Shown here: one piece after another, positions 10,137-19,027 of the stretch
Layout: each line of letters opens with the position of its first letter
Position numbering within the stretch: position 1 is the stretch's first letter
Assembly: GCA_947095535.1 (NCBI GenBank)
Contig: OX352772.1
Coordinates: forward strand, 229,569,196 to 229,633,195
DNA: 64,000 nucleotides
Source of the DNA: Poecilobothrus nobilitatus
Lineage: Eukaryota > Arthropoda > Insecta > Diptera > Dolichopodidae
Reading direction: 5' to 3'
Position numbers and translations under genes: made by a program
The notes under the pieces: model-generated
What the model saw: only the letters and a program-made list of their open reading frames with translations
Told to the model about the DNA's origin: nothing
The model's database searches: none

Positions 10137-10430
10137 TTATAACCTATTTTCTATTCTTTTATATAATTCCATTAGTTTGGTGCAGTGTAACATACATTGT
10201 TCTGCTGAATGGCATGGGCAAGTATCTGGAAAACTTTCAATATTATCTGATGTATAGGGGCATATATCCCAATGATATCCATACTCCTTCGTTTCGATTT
10301 GTAGAGAATTTTTAAATAATTTTAGGAATTTGAAATGATCTTTTAACTGTTCATAATGTTCCTCCAATAAAATATCTTCATATTTATTTAAAAAAATATT
10401 TAAAAAATATCCTATTTGATGTATATCCAT
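10137..10430 (-). CDS. Polinton-associated Cys/His protein (copy B)
   Basis: A 97-codon frame nearly identical to 5975-6268, with the same HWDICPYTS and DTCPCHSAEQCMLHCTKL cluster. The visible difference is Ser to Phe at residue 9, plus silent or flanking changes. Both copies have no stops, unlike most genes of this element, which may mean recent duplication rather than selection. Confidence 0.6.
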   Translation of the reverse strand: MDIHQIGYFLNIFLNKYEDILLEEHYEQLKDHFKFLKLFKNSLQIETKEYGYHWDICPYTSDNIESFPDTCPCHSAEQCMLHCTKLMELYKRIENRL

Positions 10431-10459
10431 TTTGAAAACTCAATGAAAACTAATCCCAA

Positions 10460-10949
10460 TTACTTTTTAAGTATTAAATTATTAATTTTATCTAATGTCG
10501 ACTGAGCTTTGGCTTCAGCTTTTTCTAATCTTTCATTAATAAATCTAATTGGTTTTTTAATTTGAAATTCAATAAAATCACTCATTTCTGAAAATTTTTC
10601 ATTTAACATTGTAGAAAATTGGTGATGAACTATATCTAAACTATCTTGTACTTGTTCTTCTAATATTTTTAAATTTTCTTCTGTTAATTTAAGTTCGCTA
10701 GTCAAATTAATAAACATTTCTGCTATGTAGTTTTTTTTTAGTTCTTTGTGAAAGAAAATTTGCTTATTCACAAATGTTTGTGTTGCTGCATCATTTCCGT
10801 TAACTGGATCTTGAACATTTGATAAAATTTTGTTATCTAAATCATAATTTCCTTCAGAAGTTAGTTTGAAACCTATACCTGGAGGACCTTGGTATAGTAT
10901 GGAGTTTTCTAGAAGAATCTGTACTACGTCCAAACTTATCAAGTGGCAT
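10460..10949 (-). pseudogene. Polinton coiled-coil protein (copy B), frameshift near start
   Basis: Duplicate of 6298-6784. Here the frame from PPGIGFKLTSEGNYDLDNKI through the whole coiled-coil C-terminus is continuous (10892-10460), including the FFHKELKKNYIAEMFINL junction that is broken in copy A. However, a 4-bp insertion just after the first 17 or so codons takes the ATG at 10949 (same MPLDKFGR start) out of frame. The two copies therefore carry different lesions in the same gene. Confidence 0.65.
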
Positions 10950-10980
10950 TTTGATTTTTACTGATTGCTAATGTAAAATA

Positions 10981-11972
10981 CTATTGAATTATATTTGCTT
11001 CTCTCAATTTTTCAATTATAGATACAATTTCATTATGATGATTATTGTTACCAGCTGATTGTGATGCAATTAGAAGTCTTAATCTATCAACTAACTCATT
11101 AGGATCATCCCAATAAACATATTGATTTGATTGATTTGTATAATTTAATTGGGTTTCTGGTGTTAAAGATTTATGAAAAAACTGAGTACAATTTTTTTTC
11201 GTATAACCTGGTCCAGTTTTTTTATGCCTAGTGTTATAATCATGTTCATATAATTTTCTTAATATATTCTTGAATTTAAAACCTTTGTTTCCTTTTATTT
11301 GTTCTAAAGGATTATAATTTCTTCTATGTGCATTCGTTTTGTTAAGAATTTTATGATACGTACTTAAATCACTTTCAGTACAATTTAGAGGTATTTTTTT
11401 AATATTAATTCATATAGACCATCAGTACCTTCAAAAACTTCCTTATCAATCAAAATATTTTTATTAATTTCATCTATTTCAAAATTAGCATTACCAGGTT
11501 TTCGCACATTTAATGATTCATCAAAATAAGGTCCATATGTCTTATCGAGTTCTGACTTGTTTAGAAACATAAATTGTGAAATTGATGGTGATTCATCATT
11601 ATCAAATTTTATAGTATTTGGTGCTGAAGTTTTAAATTCATTATAAGTATTACTTCTGTTGCTAGGTGTTTTAACTTCCGGCCTAAATGAGCTCCTTAAA
11701 TTAGAATTTTTATCATTATCATCACCCCATTCAATTTCCGGTTTGATATCTGAAATTCGTTGTTGTTTAATAATATTTGTTAATTCTTTTAATGGCTTTG
11801 TAATTGGAGTAAATTTTTCTTCCCGATTATGATCTTCTGAAAGCTTCTTAATTTTTAAAGATTGAAATTTTCTTTTTAAATTTTTACGAGTTTTAATAAA
11901 ATCTTTCAATTGGAATTTTGTTTTTAAACTTTTACGAGTTTTAGTTAAATCTTTCATAAGTGGTTCATCCAT
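10981..11972 (-). pseudogene. Polinton accessory protein with C-terminal YWDDPNEL motif, frameshifted
   Basis: Long Polinton accessory gene. The N-terminus is basic with a repeated KTRKSLKTKFQ / KTRKNLKRKFQ motif. In the middle is the segment LDKTYGPYFDES ... GNANFEIDEINKNILID followed by EGTDGLYELIL. The C-terminus is YVYWDDPNELVDRLRLLIAS and NEIVSIIEKLREANIIQ with stop TAG at 10981-10983. The 'TYGxxxD ... GTxGLYELI ... YWDDPNELVDRLRLL' order is familiar to me from insect Polintons; function unknown. One base is lost in an A run near 11395, which ends the first frame at 11385. The second frame then reads through to the natural stop. Confidence 0.7.
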
Positions 11973-12161
11973 TTTTTTTTAATTGGAAACTAATCTGTTC
12001 AGTTATTAACTACAAATTAACGACCGAACTGTTCTATTACAAACTGCTAACTAGTAACCGCTAAGTGCTAACTGGTAACAGCTAGCAGATAGCAGTTAAC
12101 AATTATTTCTGCTAAATGACCCGTTAAGTTAGTAATGAACTGCTAACCAATTTCTTCTTAA
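11973..12161. other. spacer with short GCTAACT/GTTAAC repeats
   Basis: Between the two minus-strand genes lies a stretch with repeated CTGCTAACTAG, GTAACCGCTAAGTGCTAACT, GGTAACAGCTAGCAG and GCAGTTAAC words in both orientations. It could be a regulatory or origin-like cluster or simple slippage. No coding sequence. Confidence 0.4.
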
Positions 12162-12840
12162 CTAAAATTTAGCAAATACATCAAAATTTTTTCTATAACG
12201 ACCATTATTTAAATTGCTGTCTTTATCAATTAATAGAAAACCATATTTATCATTCCAGCAGCATGCACTCAACTTTTTTAAATCATTGTAAGACATATCA
12301 GAATTTACATGATCATTATATATATGTTTTAAATTTAAATCATCTTGTTTGAATATAATCAAAAAGTTGGCATTATCTCTAATTAAATGCTTTGGAATTC
12401 TTGTATAAGACTGACACAAATAAAAGCTATCAACTTCTTGATGTCGCCCCAAGCAAAAATAATTTCGTATGCTATCTTGCTTATCGCAAGCTACATCATC
12501 GAAAATAAATATTGAGTTCGGTTGTGAGGCTGAAGGTTCAATTACATCCACGTTATTTGAAAATTCGTTATATCCCATTCCTTTGATTGGTTTTATTAAT
12601 TTTTTTAAATATTCATATGGTTGATGTAATGATTTCGAGTAAATATATATGTTTTGAAATTTAAGCCCTTTAGCATCTAGAAGCATACTTATCATAGCAT
12701 TCGTTTTACCACAATTTGACGGCCCAACTATTAATCCTCTTATACTATCTGGAAAGCATTCACCATGTTTTTTATTTTTTTTCTTTCAATTTTGATCAAT
12801 TTTGATCATCAACTGAATTATCTACTTTTACAAATTTCAT
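12162..12840 (-). pseudogene. Polinton packaging ATPase (FtsK/A32-like), 5' frameshift
   Basis: Genome-packaging ATPase of the FtsK-HerA/A32 type. Walker A reads GLIVGPSNCGKTNAM (about 12737-12693). Walker B reads SIFIFDDVA near 12510. Downstream are the sensor-like FLIIFKQDDLNLKHIYNDHV and YGFLLIDKD segments. The protein would pump element DNA into capsids (family knowledge). The nearest suitable ATG (12838-12840) is followed by an in-frame TGA and needs a frame change near 12780 to reach Walker A; from there to the stop at 12162 the frame is intact. The core ATPase residues look preserved, which is unusual in this copy. Confidence 0.8.
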
Positions 12841-12939
12841 TTCTTTAACTTAGTGAAAGATGTTTCCTTTTAAATGATTATGATGAGTTTTAAAAGGTGA
12901 TTAGTGTTTGATTGACTTTCTTAAATTAAACTGCATATT

Positions 12940-13744
12940 ATGCTTTTTCGCAATAAATATTTAAACAGTAATAAAAAAACTGTTAAAGGAAGAGGAGTTA
13001 TTAATTCATTAATTAATAAATTACCAATTGAAGCACATTTACTTGGCTATAATTATTGCGGACCAGGAACAAAATTAGCGAAACGATTAGCTTGTGGTAA
13101 TAAAGAGATTAATGGTTAAGATGAAGCTTGTCGAGAGAATGATATAGCATATTCCAAAAGTTCTGATCAAAATCAGCGTCATATAGCTGATAATATACTA
13201 GCAGAAAACGCTTGGCAAAGAGTTAAAGCTAAAGGCTCAAGTTTTAGTGAAAGATTAAATTCGTATCTAGTTACAAACGCAATGAAAGCTAAAGTTAAAC
13301 TCGGTATGGGTTTAAAAAAGAAAACAAAAAAAATTGAAAGAAAAAAACCTTTGAAAAATGTTATAAAAGAAGTTAAATTAGCTATTAAAACTACAAAGAA
13401 ACCAATGAAAGATAAAAATATTATAAAAATACATGCAGCTCGAAAGTTTTCTAAGGGCCAGAAAAAAAAAATTTATATCCCGAATAATTCCGGTACCAAA
13501 AATTGGAGGAGTTTTACCTTTAATTCCTATATCTGCTGGTTTATCAGCTGTCGGAGCACTTTCTGGCGGTGCTGCAGGTATAGCAAAAGCTGTAAATGAT
13601 GCAAAAAGTGCTCGTAAACAATTGTATGAGAGTGAGCGTCATAATAAAATGATGGAAGCAATTGCATTAAAACGAGGAAAAGGATTACATTTAAAACCGC
13701 ACAAAAAAGGTTTAGGACTGTTTTTAAATCCAAAAAACCATTAA
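12940..13744 (+). pseudogene. Polinton phospholipase A2-like capsid-associated protein, broken
   Basis: Plus-strand gene with an N-terminal PLA2-like domain as in parvovirus VP1-type proteins: HLLGYNYCGPGTKLAKRLAC supplies the calcium-loop-like YCGPGT. The active-site segment reads ACRENDIAYSKS, with Asn (13138-13140) where the family has its catalytic His. A TAA stop lies at 13117-13119 in the same frame. A Lys-rich linker follows, then a frameshift in an A run at about 13465, then a hydrophobic glycine-rich segment (LPLIPISAGLSAVGALSGG AAGIAKAV) and NKMMEAIALKRGKG ending at 13744. The hydrophobic part resembles membrane-active capsid proteins. Both changes argue against enzymatic activity. 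Confidence 0.78.
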
Positions 13745-13962
13745 ACGAGCTACCCAAAAGAGCACTCAACAATTATGAGATAGAAAAATTTGGAAGAAAA
13801 TATTTAAAATATTTCCGCGGAGTTTTTATGAGAGATAAATTACAGGCACATAAACATCAAAAATATGAAACTAGTATAATAAATCTATGTCATCTATGTT
13901 TAGAATTTTTATTTCATATTGTTAACAAAAAAAAAAAATATTATCAATAAATAAAACATGAA
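13738..13962 (+). pseudogene. stump of Polinton adenovirus-type cysteine protease
   Basis: Overlaps the end of the preceding gene by a few bases in another frame. It reads LPKRALNNYEIEKFGRKYL, KYFRGVFMRDKL, and ETSIINL before turning into unrelated sequence and stopping at 13960-13962. The 'YFRGVFMRDxL ... xIxNLD' start is that of the Ulp1/adenain-type maturation protease of Polintons (from memory). The part that would carry the catalytic His, Asp/Glu and Cys is absent, so the capsid-maturation protease is deleted rather than merely mutated. Confidence 0.62.
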
Positions 13963-14249
13963 AAAAAAAAAAACAAAAAAAATGTCTTTATTATTAGTCT
14001 GAATTAATTAAAAAACTAACCTACATTAATAATTTTGTTCAAGTTCAAGGTTATTTCTTTGCAAAAACAAAAACAAAAAGTAGTGATAAAGAATAATTCG
14101 AATTTATTCCAAAAGAAATTTAAAGAAAAATTGAATTGAATTGAAACATGTATATATGCATATACATATTTTTATTGTGATGAATTAACTTTGAAAATCT
14201 ATAAAAACAGAATGCATTTCTGAAATACCTTATTATTTCAATTAAAGAT
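13963..14249. other. non-coding AT-rich spacer in Polinton
   Basis: Oligo-A tracts (13925-13980), a palindromic ATATATGCATATACATAT word near 14151, and the leader of the penton gene. The missing part of the protease gene should lie here in an intact element. No coding signal seen. Confidence 0.5.
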
Positions 14250-14927
14250 ATGTCAACAACATTAACTTTAAACGGAAACTCTTCTATATTGACAACTAAT
14301 TATTTTCCTCCTATAGACCTAAAGGAGAAAGAATATACGTGCGTTTAACAGATTTTCAAACATATAATTCAATACCGAATATAGACGAGGAGAATAATAG
14401 ATTTATTATTGATGATAAACCTATTATAATTCCAACAGGTTCATATGAAATTGAAGATATTGAAACATTTCTCAGAAGAACGTTAAATATAACTAAAACA
14501 GATAAGGAAAAATTAATTTTAAGAGCAAATAATAATAATACATTAAAGTGTGAAATTTTTGCTGATAAAGAAATTGATTTTGCAAGAGAAGATACTATTA
14601 TTAGGCTTCAGCAAAAAGAAATTATCAGCTAATAAATGGCATACTTCAGATCTTTTTGTTGATATTAACAAAATAAATATAATAAGAATAGAATGTAATA
14701 TTATCTCCGGGACGTACATAAATGAAGAGGAAGCATGCATTTTACATGAATTTTCTATAAGTGTCAGTCCTAACTATAAAATAATTGAAGTTCCTAAAAG
14801 TGTAATTTATCTACCAGTAACTGTTGATCAGATAAGATCTCTCACTATTAAATTACTTGATCAGAACGGAAATTTAATTAATTTTCGAGGAGAAACAATA
14901 GCAATTAGATTGCATTTAAAAGTTTAA
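14250..14927 (+). pseudogene. Polinton minor capsid (penton, single jelly roll), two frameshifts
   Basis: Starts ATG at 14250 with STTLTLNGNSSILTTNYFPP. After a frame change at about 14338 it continues RLTDFQTYNSIPNIDEENN and IIIPTGSYEIEDIETFLRR, and after a second change at about 14610 it continues LSANKWHTSDLFVDINKINI, IRIECNIISGTYINEE, KIIEVPKSVIYLPVTVDQI and NFRGETIAIRLHLKV. The FQTYNSIPN, PTGSYEI and NFRGExIxIRLHxK signatures match the penton-like minor capsid protein of insect Polintons (from memory). It lies immediately upstream of the small ORF and the major capsid gene, in the usual order. Confidence 0.78.
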
Positions 14928-14928
14928 A

Positions 14929-15102
14929 ATGCTAGTGTTTAATCAAAATCAAGATTCTTATATATATTCTCAGCGTCGATCTTCACATTTCAATATATTA
15001 AAGTCAGCAGAAGGTGAAAGAAGGCAACACTACAAATCAAAAATAAAAATCACTGTCGAAAATCAGCAATATCTAAAATTACTTGGATACCAATTAAAAT
15101 GA
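14929..15102 (+). CDS. small Polinton protein (57 aa) between penton and major capsid
   Basis: A short ATG frame, easily missed: MLVFNQNQDSYIYSQRRSSH, then FNILKSAEGERRQHY and a C-terminal VENQQYLKLLGYQLK before TGA (15100-15102). It begins one base after the penton gene stop. Its stop overlaps the ATG of the major capsid gene at 15099 (ATGA), so the three are tightly coupled. The sequence is basic and possibly helical. No stop or shift is present although both neighbours are broken. Function unknown; a minor virion or scaffolding role is a guess from position only. Confidence 0.55.
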   Translation: MLVFNQNQDSYIYSQRRSSHFNILKSAEGERRQHYKSKIKITVENQQYLKLLGYQLK

Positions 15103-16316
15103 ACCTAATGAATCTTTTTGGTGAACCTGTTTTTGATGAAACTATAATTAGTGCTCACTGGCATACATATTATCCATTCAACATTACCAATACGAACACC
15201 AATAGTAATATAAGAATAGTAATACAAAATCAGAATTTAAATATATTACCTTCAACAAGTCTTATTTATATAGAAGGATATCTATCAAATTACGATAGAA
15301 CGACTCTTAAAAATACTAAACTAGTTCATAATGCCGCACCATTTCTATTGGAAAGAATTGCCTATACACTTAATGGTAAGGAAATTGATCATAATAATAA
15401 GGTTGGTATAACTTCAACGGTAAAAAATCATATTTCACTTAATGAAAACGAAAGCAGTGCTTTATTCAATGCGAGTTGGTTCCCAAAAACATCAATTCAG
15501 TTGGAAGAGCATTATTTCAGTTTTTACGTTCCTTTAAAGAGATTATTAGGATTTGCAGAAGATTATAAAAACTATATTCCTAATGCACAACATGAATTAA
15601 TATTAACACGCGCTGGAAGCAACAACAATTCATTAATATGTTCAAATACTACTGAGAAGCCGGATATTACTATTACAAAACTAGGCTGGAGAGTTCAACA
15701 TGTTAATTTGATGAATGCACCAAAAGACGTATTATATAAAAGTATTGGTAATGGTTCTGTTATGAAAATGGGTTTTAGAAGTTGGGACTTAAATTAGAAT
15801 CCTTCATTACCGCCAGCAAATCACTTCATTTGGAATGTTAAATCATCTTCACAATTAGAAAAACCTCGATTTATTATTTTCGCTCTACAAACTGATCAAC
15901 AAAATATTGAAGAAAATCTTTCAAAAGACCCTTCAAAATTTGATTATTGTGATGTTTCTAATTTAAAAGTATATTTAAATTCTCAAGTATATCCATATGA
16001 AGATATGAATTTAGAGTTTTCAAAAAATCGTTATGATTTAGCATATGAAGCATACTCGAATTTTCGAAGTGCTTACTACAATCATCAAACATCAGAACCT
16101 TTAGTTTCATGGGGTAATTTTAAAGATTCATCTCCAATTTTTATAATTGACACCCGTTACCAAAATGAAGATCCTAAAATGGGTGCAGTTGATATAAAAA
16201 TTGAACTGAAAACTATGAAAAGAATTCCAGAAAAAACTACCGCTTTCTGTCTCATTATTCATGATCGCTTAGTGGAGTTTAAACCGTTAACAGGTAAAGT
16301 AAATAAAATTATTTAA
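15099..16316 (+). pseudogene. Polinton major capsid protein (double jelly roll), one stop
   Basis: The frame of about 405 codons agrees with a Polinton major capsid protein. It has beta-rich sequence throughout: HWHTYYPFNITNTNTNSNI, STSLIYIEGYLS, FLLERIAYTLNGKEID, HYFSFYVPLKRLLGFAEDY, HELILTRAG, then after the break PPANHFIWNV, RFIIFALQTDQQNIEEN, LNSQVYPYEDMNLEFSKNRY and FIIDTRYQNEDPKMGAVDI. The only lesion visible is an in-frame TAG at 15795-15797 just after FRSWDLN; the frame is the same on both sides. It forms the capsid shell in intact relatives (family knowledge). Confidence 0.8.
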
Positions 16317-16493
16317 ATTTCTAAAAAAAAAAAAAAAAAAAAAAAAAACGAAACATTAAAAAGTCTGGAATCTTGCTGTATTTTTGAAACTCCTCATTTA
16401 TTGTTGGGATATTTTTTATGATTGCATTACACTGTATAAGTTTTTTAATTTACAACTTTATAAATATATTAAATTTAATCTTTTGAGACAAAA
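16317..16493. other. spacer after capsid gene with long A tract
   Basis: A tract of about 25 A near 16325-16347 is followed by AT-rich sequence leading to the next plus-strand gene. The A tract may be a 3'-end signal or a slippage product. No gene. Confidence 0.45.
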
Positions 16494-17004
16494 ATGGAAT
16501 ATGTAATTATTGATATTAAAGGTAGTAAGGTAGTAATTGGTAATTGATATTAAAGGTAGTATTGGTAGTAAAGATAATCAAAATAAGTTTATTATAAAAG
16601 AAATTGCGTGCTTATCATCAAACTGTGAAATTCAACATTTTATTATAAAAGCTCCTTATGGATATCATATTATAAATAATAATACAAAAATAACAAATAA
16701 ATGGTTAACAAAAAATCATCATGGATTTGCTTGGAATGAGGGATCATCTCATTTTTGTAATGTAATAAATTTTTTAAAATCATATATAGATTATCAAACT
16801 ATAGTTTACGTTAAAGGGTTTGAAAAACAAAAAATTATTCAAAGTTTTTTCAAGCGAAATAACGTTATACACTTAGATGAACAAGAATCAACAAGTTTGA
16901 AAACATTAAAAAAACTCTATGAAAATCAATACAAAAAATGTCAATTACATCATGTGGGATATTGTGCTCTTCAAAATGTTTATTTAATAAAAAAGCTGAT
17001 TTAA
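16494..17004 (+). pseudogene. Polinton-associated protein, possible RNase H-fold exonuclease relic
   Basis: The ATG at 16494 starts MEYVIIDIKGS. A small imperfect duplication (GTAATT...GATATTAAAGGTAGTA at about 16503 and 16540) then creates a stop at 16545-16547, and the frame resumes as IDIKGSIGSKDNQNKFIIKE. Downstream are EIQHFIIKAPYGYHI, KNHHGFAWNEGSSHFCN, IVYVKGFEKQKIIQ and CQLHHVGYCALQNVYLIKKL. The pattern (early Asp, 'HGxxW', 'YVKGxEK', late 'H...CALxN') recurs in insect Polinton proteins I recall and vaguely resembles a DEDDh exonuclease layout. That functional reading is inference and weak. Confidence 0.5.
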
Positions 17005-17390
17005 GCAATTTAATCATATATAAACTCTTTCAAATATTGAAGTTAGTATTAATCAAAAACTTAAAATCAAATAGTAAACATCAATATACCTACATATTTG
17101 AAATAAAAAACAATGGAAAACAAAGAGCAGAAAAAAAATAATAATTTTCAAGAATATAAAAGTCCATCAAAATCAACAACATCACTATCATGCACCTTAT
17201 CGTGGGTGAAATCAGCATGATCAGCAAGATTGTACATAGGGAAAAAAGAAAAGGATCGAAAAGACAATTGTTGTCCATTGTCATAGTTTTGATTATCAAA
17301 TCTGTAAAATAATTTTCTGAAATTAATAAAAAAAAAAAAAGTGAAAGAAAAAAACATTAAAATAGGTTTTTAAAATTAAACAAAAATTTA
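17005..17390. other. AT-rich interval with possible short ORFs
   Basis: A 35-codon plus frame from 17113 (MENKEQKKNNNFQEYK...) and overlapping minus frames (17148-17357) occur. None is recognisable or clearly favoured, so no gene is called. Confidence 0.4.
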
Positions 17391-17861
17391 TTAAATTTCT
17401 TCGATTACAAATTTCAGTTTTACTGAATTCTTTTCTTTAGATAAAATAATGAATTTATACAAAATTTCATTATTTTTAATTTTTTTATTAATTTTTATTA
17501 TATTTGCTGTAAATTTTTCAGCATAATTTAAAGGTAAATATGTATAAGAATCTTTCATCGTTATACATATACTCTTTAAAATTTCTCCATCAGGCTTCAC
17601 AAATTTGGAGTCCTTTTCTTCAATGTTTGTAATTATGAACTCTTTGTTCATTGGTAAGTTCGTCATCGCAAAATACTTGCGATAAACGGGAATGTTGTTG
17701 ACCTGCTCAATAAAATTAAATAAATCCTCATTGGATTCATCATCTTCTACATCGCTTTCATCATCTACAATTATGTTGTTGAATTCCATCACCAAATTCC
17801 TTTTTGCTCGTTTTTTCCTTTCGTCTTCTGATGAGATGGTGGTACCAGATGATCTCCTCAT
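17391..17861 (-). CDS. unrecognised acidic protein, possibly ssDNA-binding-like
   Basis: A 156-codon intact ATG frame. The N-terminus is Ser/Arg/Lys then strongly acidic (VDDESDVEDDESNEDLFNF). A mixed beta-like part follows: NLPMNKEFIITNIEEKDSKF and SICITMKDSYTYLPLNYAEK. The 'L.xxxxFxIxxIxxxxxKF...ICITMKDxYTYLPxxY' run recalls short OB-fold-like proteins carried by insect mobile elements and viruses, but this is a weak resemblance. Position between capsid-side genes and the polymerase makes a Polinton replication accessory role possible (inference). Confidence 0.5.
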   Translation of the reverse strand: MRRSSGTTISSEDERKKRAKRNLVMEFNNIIVDDESDVEDDESNEDLFNFIEQVNNIPVYRKYFAMTNLPMNKEFIITNIEEKDSKFVKPDGEILKSICITMKDSYTYLPLNYAEKFTANIIKINKKIKNNEILYKFIILSKEKNSVKLKFVIEEI

Positions 17862-19027
17862 TTTATTTTAATATTTATAATTATTTATTTAAGAAAAACT
17901 TAAAGTTATTTTGAGATGTTTATTGTTTAATTTTTTATTTTAAACAACTTGTAAAATATATTTAAGCTTCTGTTTTTATACGATTTTAACGGAAACTTAA
18001 TATAAAATATTTTCTATTCTTAATAAAAAGATTACAATGCTAAGGTCGCTAAGGGTAAAAAAAAATTATTTTTCTTATTTAACTTGGATGTATGTGGTTT
18101 TATAGTTCAAACATTATACTTACAATATGGTTGGTTCTAAATGAAAGAATTACTAGAAACTAATAGTGTTTGCGGTTTATGTTAAGTTTAAAAATAAAAA
18201 GAAAAAAAAGTTTTGTGGTTTATAATATTTCTCCTATATGTGTACTACTAAAAAAAATTATTTAGGCTTTATCTTTCTATTGCAAACAGTTATTCTAAAT
18301 TTATAAGAATTTTTTTTTTTTTTCTAATTTAATTAGGATGTATGTGGTTTTGTAGTACCAACATTTATTTTAAACATTTAGTTTATTCCTCCTATATGTG
18401 TACTAATAAGATCTTGAAAACACAATTATTTAAGCTTTATCTTTCCATTGCAAACAGTTATTCTAAATTTATAAGAAATTTTTTTTTTTAAAACATTTTA
18501 AAAAATTGTGTCATGCTTTTTATTTCATCTTAATTATACTACCCTAGCAAATTATTAGAAGAAAAATTAAACAAGTTTAAGTAAAACGTTGGATTGATAA
18601 TTAATATACAAAAGGTTTTGTTTTTAAAGTTAATGGAAAATAATAATCAAGTACCATCTTTAAGATTGCTATCTGCATGCAATTTTATAAACTCACCACT
18701 ACATTCAGAGGTGCATTATTTCCAATCAAGGTTGAATGAGATTTAGGAAATTGATTATTTTGTTGATTGGGAATATTTTTTAATGCAACTTTGGGCTTAA
18801 ATTTAAATTGATAAAAAAAAGATCAAATGATGTTACCATCACTCAATATGATCGGATAAATTATTTATTTTCTGGATATAGTAAATACTGGAAATATGCA
18901 GTCAAATGGAAATAAATTGTACAGTTATAATTTTGTTAAAGTAAAAACTTGAAGGAAACTTAAAATAAAAAAAAGTATATTCAATTTTAAGAATTTTGTT
19001 TTATGTTTTTTATTTTTTTTTTTTTTT
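17862..19027. repeat. non-coding stretch with imperfect tandem repeat
   Basis: At about 18080-18490 the words GATGTATGTGGTTTT, CCTATATGTGTACTA, TTATCTTTC(T/C)ATTGCAAAC and AGTTATTCTAAATTTATAAG each occur two or three times in the same order, giving a diverged duplication of roughly 160-250 bp. A short plus-strand frame at 18640 (MENNNQVPSLRLLSACNFIN) ends quickly. Otherwise there is no gene. Confidence 0.5.

Larger units (their letters stand above)
9867..11360. repeat. Polinton gene-block tandem duplication, copy B (right part)
   Basis: Continues the second copy after the inserted element and matches 5706-7198. Differences are mainly single substitutions, plus a 4-bp insertion (ATAC-type duplication) near 10894. 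Beyond about 11360 the sequence is unique and completes the gene that is truncated in copy A, so copy B carries the native right junction. Confidence 0.88.
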
